Part shown: one piece after another, positions 29,374 through 36,583 of the stretch
Layout of the letters: every line of letters begins with the position of its first letter
Numbering within the stretch: the first letter of the stretch is position 1
IMG/VR virus record: IMGVR_UViG_3300032770_000064
Span: 1-36,583 of that record
DNA from: a virus
DNA: 36,583 bases
Strand: one strand, 5' to 3'
Notes under the pieces: generated by a model
Database searches by the model: none
The model's input: only the letters and a program-made list of their open reading frames with translations
What the model was told of the DNA's origin: nothing
Position numbers and translations under genes: made by a program

Positions 29374-29904
29374 TTATCCAGTGTACTCTCCAGAGGCAGG
29401 GATACTATAGGGATTATCACTTATATCGAAGCTGCCAGTACTGTCACTACCTCCTCCACCCCCCTCATAACCTGTAGCCCCAGCTAGTTGTAGCAACCCC
29501 TTACTCAATCCACCAAGGAACGCCTGAATTCCTCCAAACGTACCGCGCCATGCTGCTAGCTTTCCATAGTACCGCTCAAGGGTGGCCTTCTCTTGACCAG
29601 CCTCGTAAATCGCCGCACCCTGCCTGCCACCTCTGCCAGCCGTAGCAGCCATCATTAGCAGCGGTGATCCACTCGTAATGTCCACTCCAGCCGCAGCATA
29701 AGCGGTAGCTTGCTTACCTACTATACTAGCGTAACGCTGCTCATTGGCAACCATCGCGGTAGCTGCGTTCTGTTCATCGACGGCTGCATTGTAGTCATAA
29801 CCAGCTTCCTCCTGCTTACCTTGAGCAATCAGTCCAAGACCACTGAACAGGGAGCCTACAGCACCGATACCGAATGAAGCGCCAGCACCAGTCTGGGGTG
29901 ACAT
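29374..29904 (-). CDS. internal virion protein (gp14-like)
   Basis: A 176-residue protein from MSPQTG at 29904, which overlaps the preceding stop (TAATG); an upstream start at 29931 lies in that gene. The N-terminus is glycine-rich and hydrophobic (ASFGIGAVGSLFSGLGLIAQ). It is followed by a long helix with the typical phage pattern YDYNAAVDEQNAATAMVANE, then AAAGVDITSGSPLLMMA and GQEKATLERYYGK. The C-terminus is glycine/serine-rich. This is the usual form of T7 gp14-type ejection proteins. Confidence 0.75.
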   Translation of the reverse strand: MSPQTGAGASFGIGAVGSLFSGLGLIAQGKQEEAGYDYNAAVDEQNAATAMVANEQRYASIVGKQATAYAAAGVDITSGSPLLMMAATAGRGGRQGAAIYEAGQEKATLERYYGKLAAWRGTFGGIQAFLGGLSKGLLQLAGATGYEGGGGGSDSTGSFDISDNPYSIPASGEYTG

Positions 29905-30326
29905 TAGAATAACCTCGCGTATAAGTGGCAATCTTCCCCATTGGGGCCAAAGTGAGCTAGCGTGCCCTCATAACTGAATCCTAGGTGCTTGAACAGGACT
30001 GTAGATACCATTATAGGGCACGTAGTCTGCACTCTCCTGAACTTGCCATCACAGGCAGCCTGTACAAGTACCTCTCGTATGTAGCGGTAACAAGTCCTGA
30101 CATGGCTGTGAAAGAACTTGGTTGGCAGCATCCACGCTTCGCCCCGGCCCCAGTCCATGTTCACGATGCCTCCAGCCAACACAGGCTCTCCATCGACAAG
30201 CATACAGTAAGCTACGCTTCCCAGTGAGAAGTAAGCCTGCTCCACCTTACGGGACATTATCCCAAGTATGGGAATAGCTAGCTTGTCGAAATCACTATGG
30301 CTCATCGGTACTATCTTACAGTCCAT
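29904..30326 (-). CDS. GNAT-fold protein (gp13-like internal virion protein A)
   Basis: A 140-residue protein with the GNAT acetyltransferase topology: AYCMLVDGEPVLAGGIVNMD (beta 2-3), WMLPTKFFHSHVRTCYRYIR (beta 4 to helix) and RRVQTTCPIMVSTVLFKHLG (beta 5 to helix), ending FSYEGTLAHFGPNGEDCHLY. T7 gp13 is a GNAT-like internal virion protein in the same gene order, ahead of gp14. A canonical acetyl-CoA loop (RxxGxG/A) is not evident, so it is probably structural rather than enzymatic. Confidence 0.75.
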   Translation of the reverse strand: MDCKIVPMSHSDFDKLAIPILGIMSRKVEQAYFSLGSVAYCMLVDGEPVLAGGIVNMDWGRGEAWMLPTKFFHSHVRTCYRYIREVLVQAACDGKFRRVQTTCPIMVSTVLFKHLGFSYEGTLAHFGPNGEDCHLYARLF

Positions 30327-30327
30327 A

Positions 30328-31719
30328 TTAGTCCTGGTTGTAGCTCATCCTCAACACTAACCCACGTAGTGTAAAGGGGAATGGTACATCCTGAGTTATA
30401 AAGAATGTCGAGTTGTCATCCCAGTCAGCATCTAGGTCACGAGTTAATTCATAGTTCTTCAGTGAGCGGCACGGTGGGCAAAGGTTGACTGCTGAGATGA
30501 TAATAGCACAGCTAGCCGTGGCAGTTGCATCAAGTGAATCAGTTACCTCAGAGGTATATGGGTATGTACCGGGAGTTGTCGGGATACCTGTAATTATTCC
30601 ACTTGAGGCATCGAGTAACAATCCCGGTGGTAAGCTACCCTCAGTAATAGAGAATGTATAAGGTGGTGTACCTCCTGTAGCAACCAGAGCTGAACTATAT
30701 GGTACTCCTACCTGACCTGTTCCTGATGCACACGATAGGGTTATAGGGAATCCACCGAGGATAGCACCATATACGTTTGTATCATTAGCTTGGAGCCAGA
30801 CTACCTCAAATGTGGAGTCGTAGAAGTGCTTGAATGCTACACCAAGGTTAAAGGCTGGTAGGCCAGGGTTGAACCCTACGCCAGTAATTGGGCTTACATC
30901 AAGGCTGGATGCTACAAAGAAGCTGATCCCTGAAGTTAGCAATCCACCCTGTAACGGGCCGCTACCAGCATATCCTGATGGGTCAACTGAGTTTACTACC
31001 GTATGGCTGCTACATGACCACTTGTTAAGTAAGTTGTTCCACCAGAACAATAAGGTATCATCAGTGGCATCGTACTCTATTGTGTAGAGTACAAATGCAC
31101 CTCCCGCACCCAGTGAAAAGGATGTAATAGTGGGTGCTGTAGGAGGAGTATTAAGGGTTATAAGATCAATCGCCCCGTCAGTGCCATCTGTACTGATAAC
31201 CCAAATAGAGTTTGATGCACCTATTGCAACCCTAGAGCTTCCACTGTACGTAAGAGACGCTGAACCCTGTACCTCGAATGGAGAAAGAGTTATAATGGTT
31301 ACAACCGCGTGCCCTAGAACATCAGTGAGGTATATTAGGTTTCCATTACCATCTAGTATGGCATCCTGCCGCGCTCTAAGCGGGCCATCAGCAAAACCGA
31401 GAGCACCAAGATTGGCTAATGGTGTCCCATCATGAGCAAATTGGAACCATGTACCATACGCATAGCTACTCTCTACGTATATGTATAGATTACCGTTAGA
31501 GTGGTCACGTAGCAGAGGGCCATGAGGCCCACCAGTTCCGCAACCGTTGCAGCTACAGGTAACGTAGTGAAGGACTAAATCCCTGCCAATGGAACTCACA
31601 ACAACGTCGTAGTTACCAGGACTTGTAAGGGTTGAACTGAGTATCCAGTAAAGCGTACCTGTAGCAGGGTCAAGCTGACCTGTGTCGGTAAGGCCAAACG
31701 CTGGGTATGGGCCATACAT
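30328..31719 (-). CDS. 463-aa virion-associated beta protein with putative Ig domain
   Basis: The first ~320 residues look like a beta-propeller or repeated beta-sheet protein (GNLYIYVESSYAYGTWFQFA; ILDGNGNLIYLTDVLGHAVV; AIDLITLNTP). Residues ~326-410 are a putative Ig domain of He_PIG type (GVPYSSALVATGGTPPYTFS; GSLPPGLLLDASSGIITGIP). A short C-terminal domain (NLCPPCRSLKNYELTRDLDA) follows. It lies between the tail nozzle and the GNAT protein, where podoviruses often place an appendage or receptor-binding protein. No enzymatic motif is visible. Confidence 0.6.
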   Translation of the reverse strand: MYGPYPAFGLTDTGQLDPATGTLYWILSSTLTSPGNYDVVVSSIGRDLVLHYVTCSCNGCGTGGPHGPLLRDHSNGNLYIYVESSYAYGTWFQFAHDGTPLANLGALGFADGPLRARQDAILDGNGNLIYLTDVLGHAVVTIITLSPFEVQGSASLTYSGSSRVAIGASNSIWVISTDGTDGAIDLITLNTPPTAPTITSFSLGAGGAFVLYTIEYDATDDTLLFWWNNLLNKWSCSSHTVVNSVDPSGYAGSGPLQGGLLTSGISFFVASSLDVSPITGVGFNPGLPAFNLGVAFKHFYDSTFEVVWLQANDTNVYGAILGGFPITLSCASGTGQVGVPYSSALVATGGTPPYTFSITEGSLPPGLLLDASSGIITGIPTTPGTYPYTSEVTDSLDATATASCAIIISAVNLCPPCRSLKNYELTRDLDADWDDNSTFFITQDVPFPFTLRGLVLRMSYNQD

Positions 31720-31720
31720 G

Positions 31721-34399
31721 CTAGCTGTTCACCTTCCCATACTCGATATCGTACATATGCTTGGGGTCTACACCAAACTTACCACCGATGGACTGGTAGA
31801 GAGAGATAGTAACTCTATCCAGCTTCTGTTTCATGCCCCGTGTGGTTGCTGCTGGAGTAGTCAGGACTGGGTTAGTGGGCTGTACGGTCATCCTGTAGGG
31901 TAGCCCTATAGTTATCTTTGCACAGTAGTATTGGAAGGTAACAGTGTCGGAGGTAACTACGGTAGGCTGTAGTATCTGAGCCTCATCACCTACAGCTACC
32001 ACAGACTGTCCCAGCAGGTAACTCATGCCAGTTACTTCGTTGGTTACCTGAAGAGATGTACCACCACCTGTGTATGTTCCCCATCCAGTGGAGTCCACCC
32101 CAAGCAGTTGAAATGTCCCAGCAGCTATGTTAGCTCCAGCTACAGTATAGGCTTGGGTCTTGTCCTGATTAACCTGAGTCATACCCAGCACGCCAGCAAT
32201 CTGTACAAACTGACCATCCACGTAACCGTGACCGGGAGCTGTAACTACGCATGGATTAGCATTGGTGATGTTAGTAATATTTACAGCAGGGCCAAGGTCA
32301 AGTTGCAGGCCACAATGTACGAAGAATGCGTTAGATAGTTGGTTAAATAGCTCTTGCGGGTAGAAGTACTCAACATAGCGTACCACGGTTCCATTAATGA
32401 CCCGCTGCACCTCCACTACTACCATGTCCTCTTCATTCTGCCCACTGATTACAGCGACAGACTCAACGAATCCTCCACCTCGTAGGAGGTTCACCCTGAA
32501 CCATGCGTAGACCTGATCCTGCTTGTTGAACACCAGACCCACCAGCTGCCCATCCCCACGCACGAACCAGAATATCGGGTAAGGTTCAGCCTGGAATGCT
32601 GTCTGGACGACACCAGAGCATTGTGGGCCACAGCCTATGGTAATTTGCCGGTTAAGCCGGGTGAGGTCAAAGTTGTCCCATTCATTCGTGACAAAGTTGT
32701 AAGCAAGGAACATTACTTGTTTGGCAGAGCGGCTGACAAAGATTGCTGAGTCTCCTACCAGCTGGGCCTGTAGCGGAGCAACGCCTATAGTCGTCTGCTT
32801 TGAGGCTACAACACTTGACTGATTAAGGGAGGTGCCTGAGCCTCCACCTCCAGCCATAGCCCATACTCCACCTGCTGTGCCGAGTAACAGGGCAGTAGGT
32901 GTACCAATCAGGTTTACCACCTGATCTAGTAACGTACTAACAAGGGTAAACTGTATTGAGTGGTCATCCTCGTTAGGGTCACAGATAAACTCAGGGAAGT
33001 CATCCTGCGTGCTGCCGTAGAGCTTGGTAGGGTTGTTGTCTGTACCAGCTACACAGAGGCGTTCCTGATAGAATGTGCCACAAGCAGGGTATTCGCCAGC
33101 TTCACCAAACAGTTGCACTACCTTTACAGCAAAGCCGCCACCTGTGTAGGCTGGGTAGGAACTTGATACTACAGGTACGCTGGACATGTTCTGGCTGCTA
33201 GCACTGGTAGACCCACTAAGAGTATATGTGCCTACTCCACCAGTCCCAGTACCAAAGGATAGAATAGCAAGCCCATTAGGTACACCAGGGTAGTATAAAT
33301 CCATACCAACGAATAGTGCTCCTGCTGCTACAGCAGTCACCGTGAGTGTCGTACCGGAGATTGAGGCTGTGAATAGGGCACCAGAGCTGGGATCACCTTG
33401 ACCAGCGGAGATGATGTTATAGGCATTACCTCCACTAGCAGTCATGTCGATAGTGCCGTTGGTAAGCTGAATGACGCTTACCGTATAGGTTCCTGTTCCA
33501 CCACTTCCTGATACATAACCTGTGATGACTGTGCCGGGGAGTACTGCACCACTCAGTACCATACCTATGTATATAGTACCTGATGATACAGAGGTAACAT
33601 CTAGTACATTACCTGATTGTCCACCGCTACCGGGGCCATTGTTGATGTAGCCTGAGAATGATGCAACGGAGCCTGCACCAGAGATGGGTGTGACAAAGAA
33701 TTCCCCCTCGTTAAGTTCAGCCATCCCAGAGCAGAGATTAATGTATACCCGATCACCGTAGTCAAAGGGTGCGTCGGTAATCATCACCAAGGGAAAGGCT
33801 TGGGTGAGTTGAAGGATAGAGATGCCCAGAGCTTCAAAGCCAGTCTTGATTATATCGGTGGTTCCACGATAGGGTGGATCACCGGGAGTACCTTCAGGTA
33901 CACCAGCACCAGGAGGGTAGACGGTATAAGCCCAAGTTGATGCTCCTAATCTCTCTACACAGGCGGGTGGGTAGTCAGGGTGGAATACCCACAAGGTATC
34001 GGCACTCTGCGTAGAGCAGTCCAGCAGGAATAGGTCAGCCTGAGTGTATGGAGTAGCTAGCTCAATAGGCGTGCCCATGCTCTCTACCAGTCCAAGTGTC
34101 CATGTACCAGGAGTGGTAGGTGACCAGATACGAATGTAGCCAGCGGAGAATTCGAGTATGGCTCCTTGGTCGGTTGAAAACTGGAACGGAACTAGGCGGC
34201 AGGGAGCAACCTGATTCAGTGTGCTACCAGCAAAGTAAGTACCGGGCATCTTCTTGGCCCCACCCTCTACCAAAGGGAAACAGTTCTCCATGATCCGGCA
34301 GGCAGACTTGTACTTGCTGATGTCCTCTCGATTGAACAACAGTTCGCTTATTTCACCTGCGTTGAACGTGTTGACACTATGGTAGATTTTGGGTGGCAT
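31721..34399 (-). CDS. tail nozzle (tail tubular protein B/gp12-like) with two inserted beta domains
   Basis: An 892-residue protein starting [18 protein letters not shown], the canonical opening of gp12/nozzle-type proteins (F-N-x-G-E-x-S-P-L-L-x-x-R), followed by [20 protein letters not shown]. The start at 34399 comes two bases after the connector stop; the 15 extra residues of the longer frame lie in that gene. Two copies of a GTGTGGxGTYT domain (~residues 248-321 and 343-406) interrupt the core, which resumes with [20 protein letters not shown] and [10 protein letters not shown]. The C-terminal ~150 residues are beta-rich. The nozzle forms the distal tail tube of podoviruses. Confidence 0.8.
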   Translation of the reverse strand: MPPKIYHSVNTFNAGEISELLFNREDISKYKSACRIMENCFPLVEGGAKKMPGTYFAGSTLNQVAPCRLVPFQFSTDQGAILEFSAGYIRIWSPTTPGTWTLGLVESMGTPIELATPYTQADLFLLDCSTQSADTLWVFHPDYPPACVERLGASTWAYTVYPPGAGVPEGTPGDPPYRGTTDIIKTGFEALGISILQLTQAFPLVMITDAPFDYGDRVYINLCSGMAELNEGEFFVTPISGAGSVASFSGYINNGPGSGGQSGNVLDVTSVSSGTIYIGMVLSGAVLPGTVITGYVSGSGGTGTYTVSVIQLTNGTIDMTASGGNAYNIISAGQGDPSSGALFTASISGTTLTVTAVAAGALFVGMDLYYPGVPNGLAILSFGTGTGGVGTYTLSGSTSASSQNMSSVPVVSSSYPAYTGGGFAVKVVQLFGEAGEYPACGTFYQERLCVAGTDNNPTKLYGSTQDDFPEFICDPNEDDHSIQFTLVSTLLDQVVNLIGTPTALLLGTAGGVWAMAGGGGSGTSLNQSSVVASKQTTIGVAPLQAQLVGDSAIFVSRSAKQVMFLAYNFVTNEWDNFDLTRLNRQITIGCGPQCSGVVQTAFQAEPYPIFWFVRGDGQLVGLVFNKQDQVYAWFRVNLLRGGGFVESVAVISGQNEEDMVVVEVQRVINGTVVRYVEYFYPQELFNQLSNAFFVHCGLQLDLGPAVNITNITNANPCVVTAPGHGYVDGQFVQIAGVLGMTQVNQDKTQAYTVAGANIAAGTFQLLGVDSTGWGTYTGGGTSLQVTNEVTGMSYLLGQSVVAVGDEAQILQPTVVTSDTVTFQYYCAKITIGLPYRMTVQPTNPVLTTPAATTRGMKQKLDRVTISLYQSIGGKFGVDPKHMYDIEYGKVNS

Positions 34400-34401
34400 G
34401 G

Positions 34402-35325
34402 TTAGTACCGATACCAGCTTACATAACGCCCTGCACGCTCCCACGACTCACTGCCTGCTTCGTCTTTTTGGAAATCGAACGTCTCATTCTGGGCCTCAGC
34501 ACTGTTAAGCGAGTCACGGTACATCTGCATCATGGCCTCAAACTTCTTGGAGTCCTCAGTGATAGCTATGGAGACTTCGGCTGCTAGGCGATTGGCTAGA
34601 CAGTTCACAAACCCTGGCATCAGTTGAGTGTAGTCTGTAATGAGCTGGATATAGTTAATCTTGGCCGGGCCGTGCCAGCCCCCATAGTCACACAACAGGT
34701 AGCGTCCTGATGAGCCAGATGGGTTAGGACAGCTCATAGTCTCGCTAGCTACAGTTTGTGCGTTATTGAGTGTGTAAGTACCTATCCCACCCATCCCTGT
34801 ACCAAGAGCTGAGATAAAGGTTCCCGCAGTGACACCATCACCGTAGAGTGGTTGGCTAACCTGTACAGTACCATTAGTCACTGCGGTGACAGTTAGGACA
34901 GTACCAGTAATGCTCCCCACAAAGCTGGCCATTGCTGGTAGCGTTTCTACTACGTAAGGGTACTGGTGGGGGTGGAAGGGCATATCATCACGGTGATACC
35001 ATCCCCATCCTATTCCCCATCCCCATGCCCATAGGTAGTTATCATGCTGGGGTTTACGGTGAGGACGTACAAAGCGTAGAAAGTCAGCAGGCATAGCCCA
35101 TGCGTGACGATAGGCATAGAGCGGGCGTTGAGGACTAAGTTGTAGCTCAGTGCGTATCTTGGCAAACTTCCAATCCCGCTCGCTGAGTACCTCCTGAAAG
35201 ATAGCATCCCATACCGCCAGTACCTTTATGGCATTAGGGGTATTCTCGTTCAGGTCGGTAATGGTGCCACGCGCACCTATGCGACCGAGAGCCAAGTTAG
35301 CAATGCTTGCCTGACTATAGTTCAA
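34402..35325 (-). CDS. tail tubular protein A/head-tail connector (gp11-like) with inserted domain
   Basis: A 307-residue protein. The N-terminus is typical of gp11/connector proteins: [40 protein letters not shown] and [16 protein letters not shown], then [18 protein letters not shown]. Residues ~134-198 are an inserted beta domain ([18 protein letters not shown] ... [13 protein letters not shown]) shared with the nozzle and the cement protein. The family core resumes at [40 protein letters not shown] and the ending YVSWYRY. It joins the portal to the nozzle. Confidence 0.8.
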   Translation of the reverse strand: MNYSQASIANLALGRIGARGTITDLNENTPNAIKVLAVWDAIFQEVLSERDWKFAKIRTELQLSPQRPLYAYRHAWAMPADFLRFVRPHRKPQHDNYLWAWGWGIGWGWYHRDDMPFHPHQYPYVVETLPAMASFVGSITGTVLTVTAVTNGTVQVSQPLYGDGVTAGTFISALGTGMGGIGTYTLNNAQTVASETMSCPNPSGSSGRYLLCDYGGWHGPAKINYIQLITDYTQLMPGFVNCLANRLAAEVSIAITEDSKKFEAMMQMYRDSLNSAEAQNETFDFQKDEAGSESWERAGRYVSWYRY

Positions 35326-35333
35326 GTTAGCCT

Positions 35334-35717
35334 CTACGCTTCCACTTGTGCTGCCTCATCCTTCAACCGCTGGGCAATGAGCTTCTCTTCAGTCTCAGCA
35401 TCCTCTTCGGCCTGCGCCTGCTCCGCAAGAGCCTTGTTCTTGTTATGAAACTCGCGGGTGTGCGTACCAATGGCGTTTAGCGTCTCAAAGGGCTGTCCAC
35501 ACTGTTTGCAGAAGAATATACGCAGGGCTGTGTCAGAGGAGTTAGCCCGGTCAAACTCGAATATCCACTTACCCCGTGGGGTACGCAGCCATACCAGCTT
35601 ACGTTGATCCGGGTTGGCTAGGTCAAGCTCTACCTTATCGTTAGGGAAGTACTGGATAGCATTCTTGCTATCGAAGGCATGAGCGATGACTTTTGCGGTT
35701 ACGATATGAGAATCCAT
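35334..35717 (-). CDS. 127-aa late protein with a C2H2-like zinc finger
   Basis: ATG 35717 has GGGAG eight bases upstream. The N-terminal half is beta-rich ([36 protein letters not shown]). Residues ~89-112 contain [19 protein letters not shown] and REFH, a C-x2-C-x12-H-x4-H finger of C2H2 type. An acidic helical tail follows ([20 protein letters not shown]). It sits between the cement and connector genes. It may be a minor head or completion protein; the finger is unusual there. Confidence 0.65.
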   Translation of the reverse strand: MDSHIVTAKVIAHAFDSKNAIQYFPNDKVELDLANPDQRKLVWLRTPRGKWIFEFDRANSSDTALRIFFCKQCGQPFETLNAIGTHTREFHNKNKALAEQAQAEEDAETEEKLIAQRLKDEAAQVEA

Positions 35718-35733
35718 TTGTAGTCTCCCAGAA

Positions 35734-35756
35734 AGGGGGCCATCTCTGACCCCCCT
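35734..35756 (-). terminator. possible attenuator after the cement gene
   Basis: AGGGGG (35734-35739) pairs with CCCCCT (35751-35756) around an 11-base loop. Read on the minus strand it is followed by TTCT, a weak T-tract. It lies between the cement gene and the next late gene and could reduce read-through after the abundant capsid genes. Confidence 0.45.
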
Positions 35757-35769
35757 CGGTTAGTTGTGG

Positions 35770-36519
35770 TTACTGCTCGCCGCCAGTCCTAGGCCCAAAG
35801 TAACTAACGATGGTTCCAAAGGTTGGGTTAGAACCAGCGGAGTCGTCAGCATAGAAACGCAGGAACTCCAGAATGGAGCTTTGCGGCACCGGGATAAAGT
35901 AGTGTGCTCCCACTACCTCAAGCTGTGCCAGCGTGAGAGTACGAGAAGCAATCGGGTTGGGTGATGCGTTGTACAGTGCCGATGTATGTGCAGCAGTACA
36001 GACATCAAAGACAATGTTGGTTAGAGTGTTGAACGGAGAAGTCACAAGGATGTGAATTCCGAACTCTGCACCACCATTGCCGGGGATTTCAGCCGGGAAG
36101 GTGTAACCCTTCTCGGTGAGGGAGGGGAATTGAGGTAGCCAAGGATAGGCAGTGCCAGCACTGGGAGCGCCAAAGTCAAGCTCCAAGTTGCTGTACTGAG
36201 CGCCGGAAGCGCAGATTGCATCGCCTATGATGGTTGGGCCACTCGCTGTGGTTGTGGTTACGGTTTGAGAGGCGTTGACCGTAGCCGTGCCTGTGCCACC
36301 AGCTCCCGTGAGGATAGCGGTGATGGTCACGTTCTGCTGAGTGTAGCCACCACCCGCGAGCACAAAGGTCTGGCCCACGATTACCTGACCCGTTGCTACG
36401 GTATAGGTCAGTGTTGTACCCGACTGTGAAACACCAGTCAGGGTCACTGCGGTTGAGGTTAACGGCCCACTGGAGGAACCGCTACCGTGGAGATATGCAA
36501 GTGCATCACTGTAGGGCAT
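35770..36519 (-). CDS. capsid cement-like protein (Bbp16-like) with inserted domain
   Basis: A 249-residue protein. The N-terminus is PYSDALAYL. Residues ~22-95 are a Gly/Thr-rich inserted domain (GTTLTYTVATGQVIVGQTF ... ILTGAGGTGTATVNASQTV). The rest follows the pattern I associate with Bbp16-like cement proteins: GDAICASGAQYSNLELDFGA, GGAEFGIHILVTSPFNTLTN, GAHYFIPVPQSSILEFLRFY and DDSAGSNPTFGTIVSYFGP. It is directly downstream of the presumed major capsid gene. GAGGAGG six bases before ATG 36519 implies strong translation, as expected for a stoichiometric capsid decoration protein. Confidence 0.65.
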   Translation of the reverse strand: MPYSDALAYLHGSGSSSGPLTSTAVTLTGVSQSGTTLTYTVATGQVIVGQTFVLAGGGYTQQNVTITAILTGAGGTGTATVNASQTVTTTTASGPTIIGDAICASGAQYSNLELDFGAPSAGTAYPWLPQFPSLTEKGYTFPAEIPGNGGAEFGIHILVTSPFNTLTNIVFDVCTAAHTSALYNASPNPIASRTLTLAQLEVVGAHYFIPVPQSSILEFLRFYADDSAGSNPTFGTIVSYFGPRTGGEQ

Positions 36520-36531
36520 TGATCCTCCTCG

Positions 36532-36583
36532 TTAGCTGATAACCGTCTCGGTGCTGAGAATCTTCTCAGTCATCAGGATTGGA
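36532..36583 (-). CDS. C-terminus of a late gene, probably the major capsid protein (partial)
   Basis: A minus-strand frame is open from the window edge and stops at TAA 36532-36534. It supplies PILMTEKILSTETVIS as the last 16 residues. Its place immediately before a cement-like gene, with the next start 13 bases downstream and a strong ribosome binding site in the gap, suggests the major capsid protein. Sixteen residues cannot prove it. Confidence 0.5.
   Translation of the reverse strand, partial: PILMTEKILSTETVIS

Noticed and set aside
30328-36519. Diversity-generating retroelement, considered because BPP-1-like phages carry one
   Set aside because: No reverse transcriptase gene is present in the window and I noticed no template/variable repeat pair near the fibre ends.
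1-36583. CRISPR arrays, tRNA or rRNA genes, insertion sequences
   Set aside because: No regularly spaced repeats, cloverleaf with acceptor and T-loop sequence, rRNA signature or transposase motif was found by reading.

Overview
The window reads as most of the genome of an uncultured tailed phage (Caudoviricetes) with a podovirus-type virion. No rRNA, tRNA, CRISPR array, integrase, transposase or cellular housekeeping operon is visible. The recognisable virion genes, in order, are a capsid cement-like protein, a gp11-like tubular or connector protein, a gp12-like tail nozzle, a gp13-like GNAT protein, three internal virion proteins resembling T7 gp14, gp15 and gp16 in position and character, and a fibre with a T7-type N-domain. 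This order resembles T7-like and BPP-1-like podoviruses. I see no phage RNA polymerase, portal, large terminase or endolysin. The host is not identifiable. Sec-type signal peptides ending in WG-Q or AHS-Q, and putative-Ig (He_PIG-like) domains, would fit a soil lineage such as Acidobacteriota, but that is a guess.

Layout. 73-576 (minus): HTH protein resembling a small terminase subunit, transcribed off the left edge. 732-4171 (plus): a chain of very small genes (zinc ribbons, one-helix membrane peptides) ending in a cytosine-C5-methyltransferase-like gene and a separately promoted 105-aa gene. 4172-4583: convergent intergenic region with a terminator and a cluster of TCAC-NN-GTGA palindromes, a candidate origin or operator. 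4584-5441 (minus): RepA/AAA_25-type helicase. 5674-5850 (plus): small HTH protein behind a consensus promoter that contains a palindrome, followed by a structured inverted-repeat element. 5982-13605 (plus): more accessory genes, a PD-(D/E)XK nuclease with Cas4/AddB-like cysteines, a Sak4-like RecA-fold ATPase, a likely ssDNA-binding protein and a Dam-like remnant. 13602-16250 (plus): a family-4 uracil-DNA glycosylase fused to a family A DNA polymerase. 16277-16540 (plus): last rightward gene. 16605-36583 (minus): virion module, read right to left, ending with small possible lysis or accessory proteins.

How it works together (inference). The plus-strand genes supply replication and recombination: helicase, Sak4-like ATPase, SSB-like protein, nuclease and UDG-polymerase. 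They also supply DNA modification and many small host-interaction candidates. The minus-strand genes build the capsid, short tail and injected internal proteins. Between the internal virion proteins and the fibres lies an unusual coupled pair, a HELAE-motif protein and an ATP-grasp ligase. Next to it, four proteins carry N-terminal signal peptides, including the T7-type fibre. If the map is circular, the large terminase, portal, scaffold and most of the major capsid gene lie between base 36583 and base 1.
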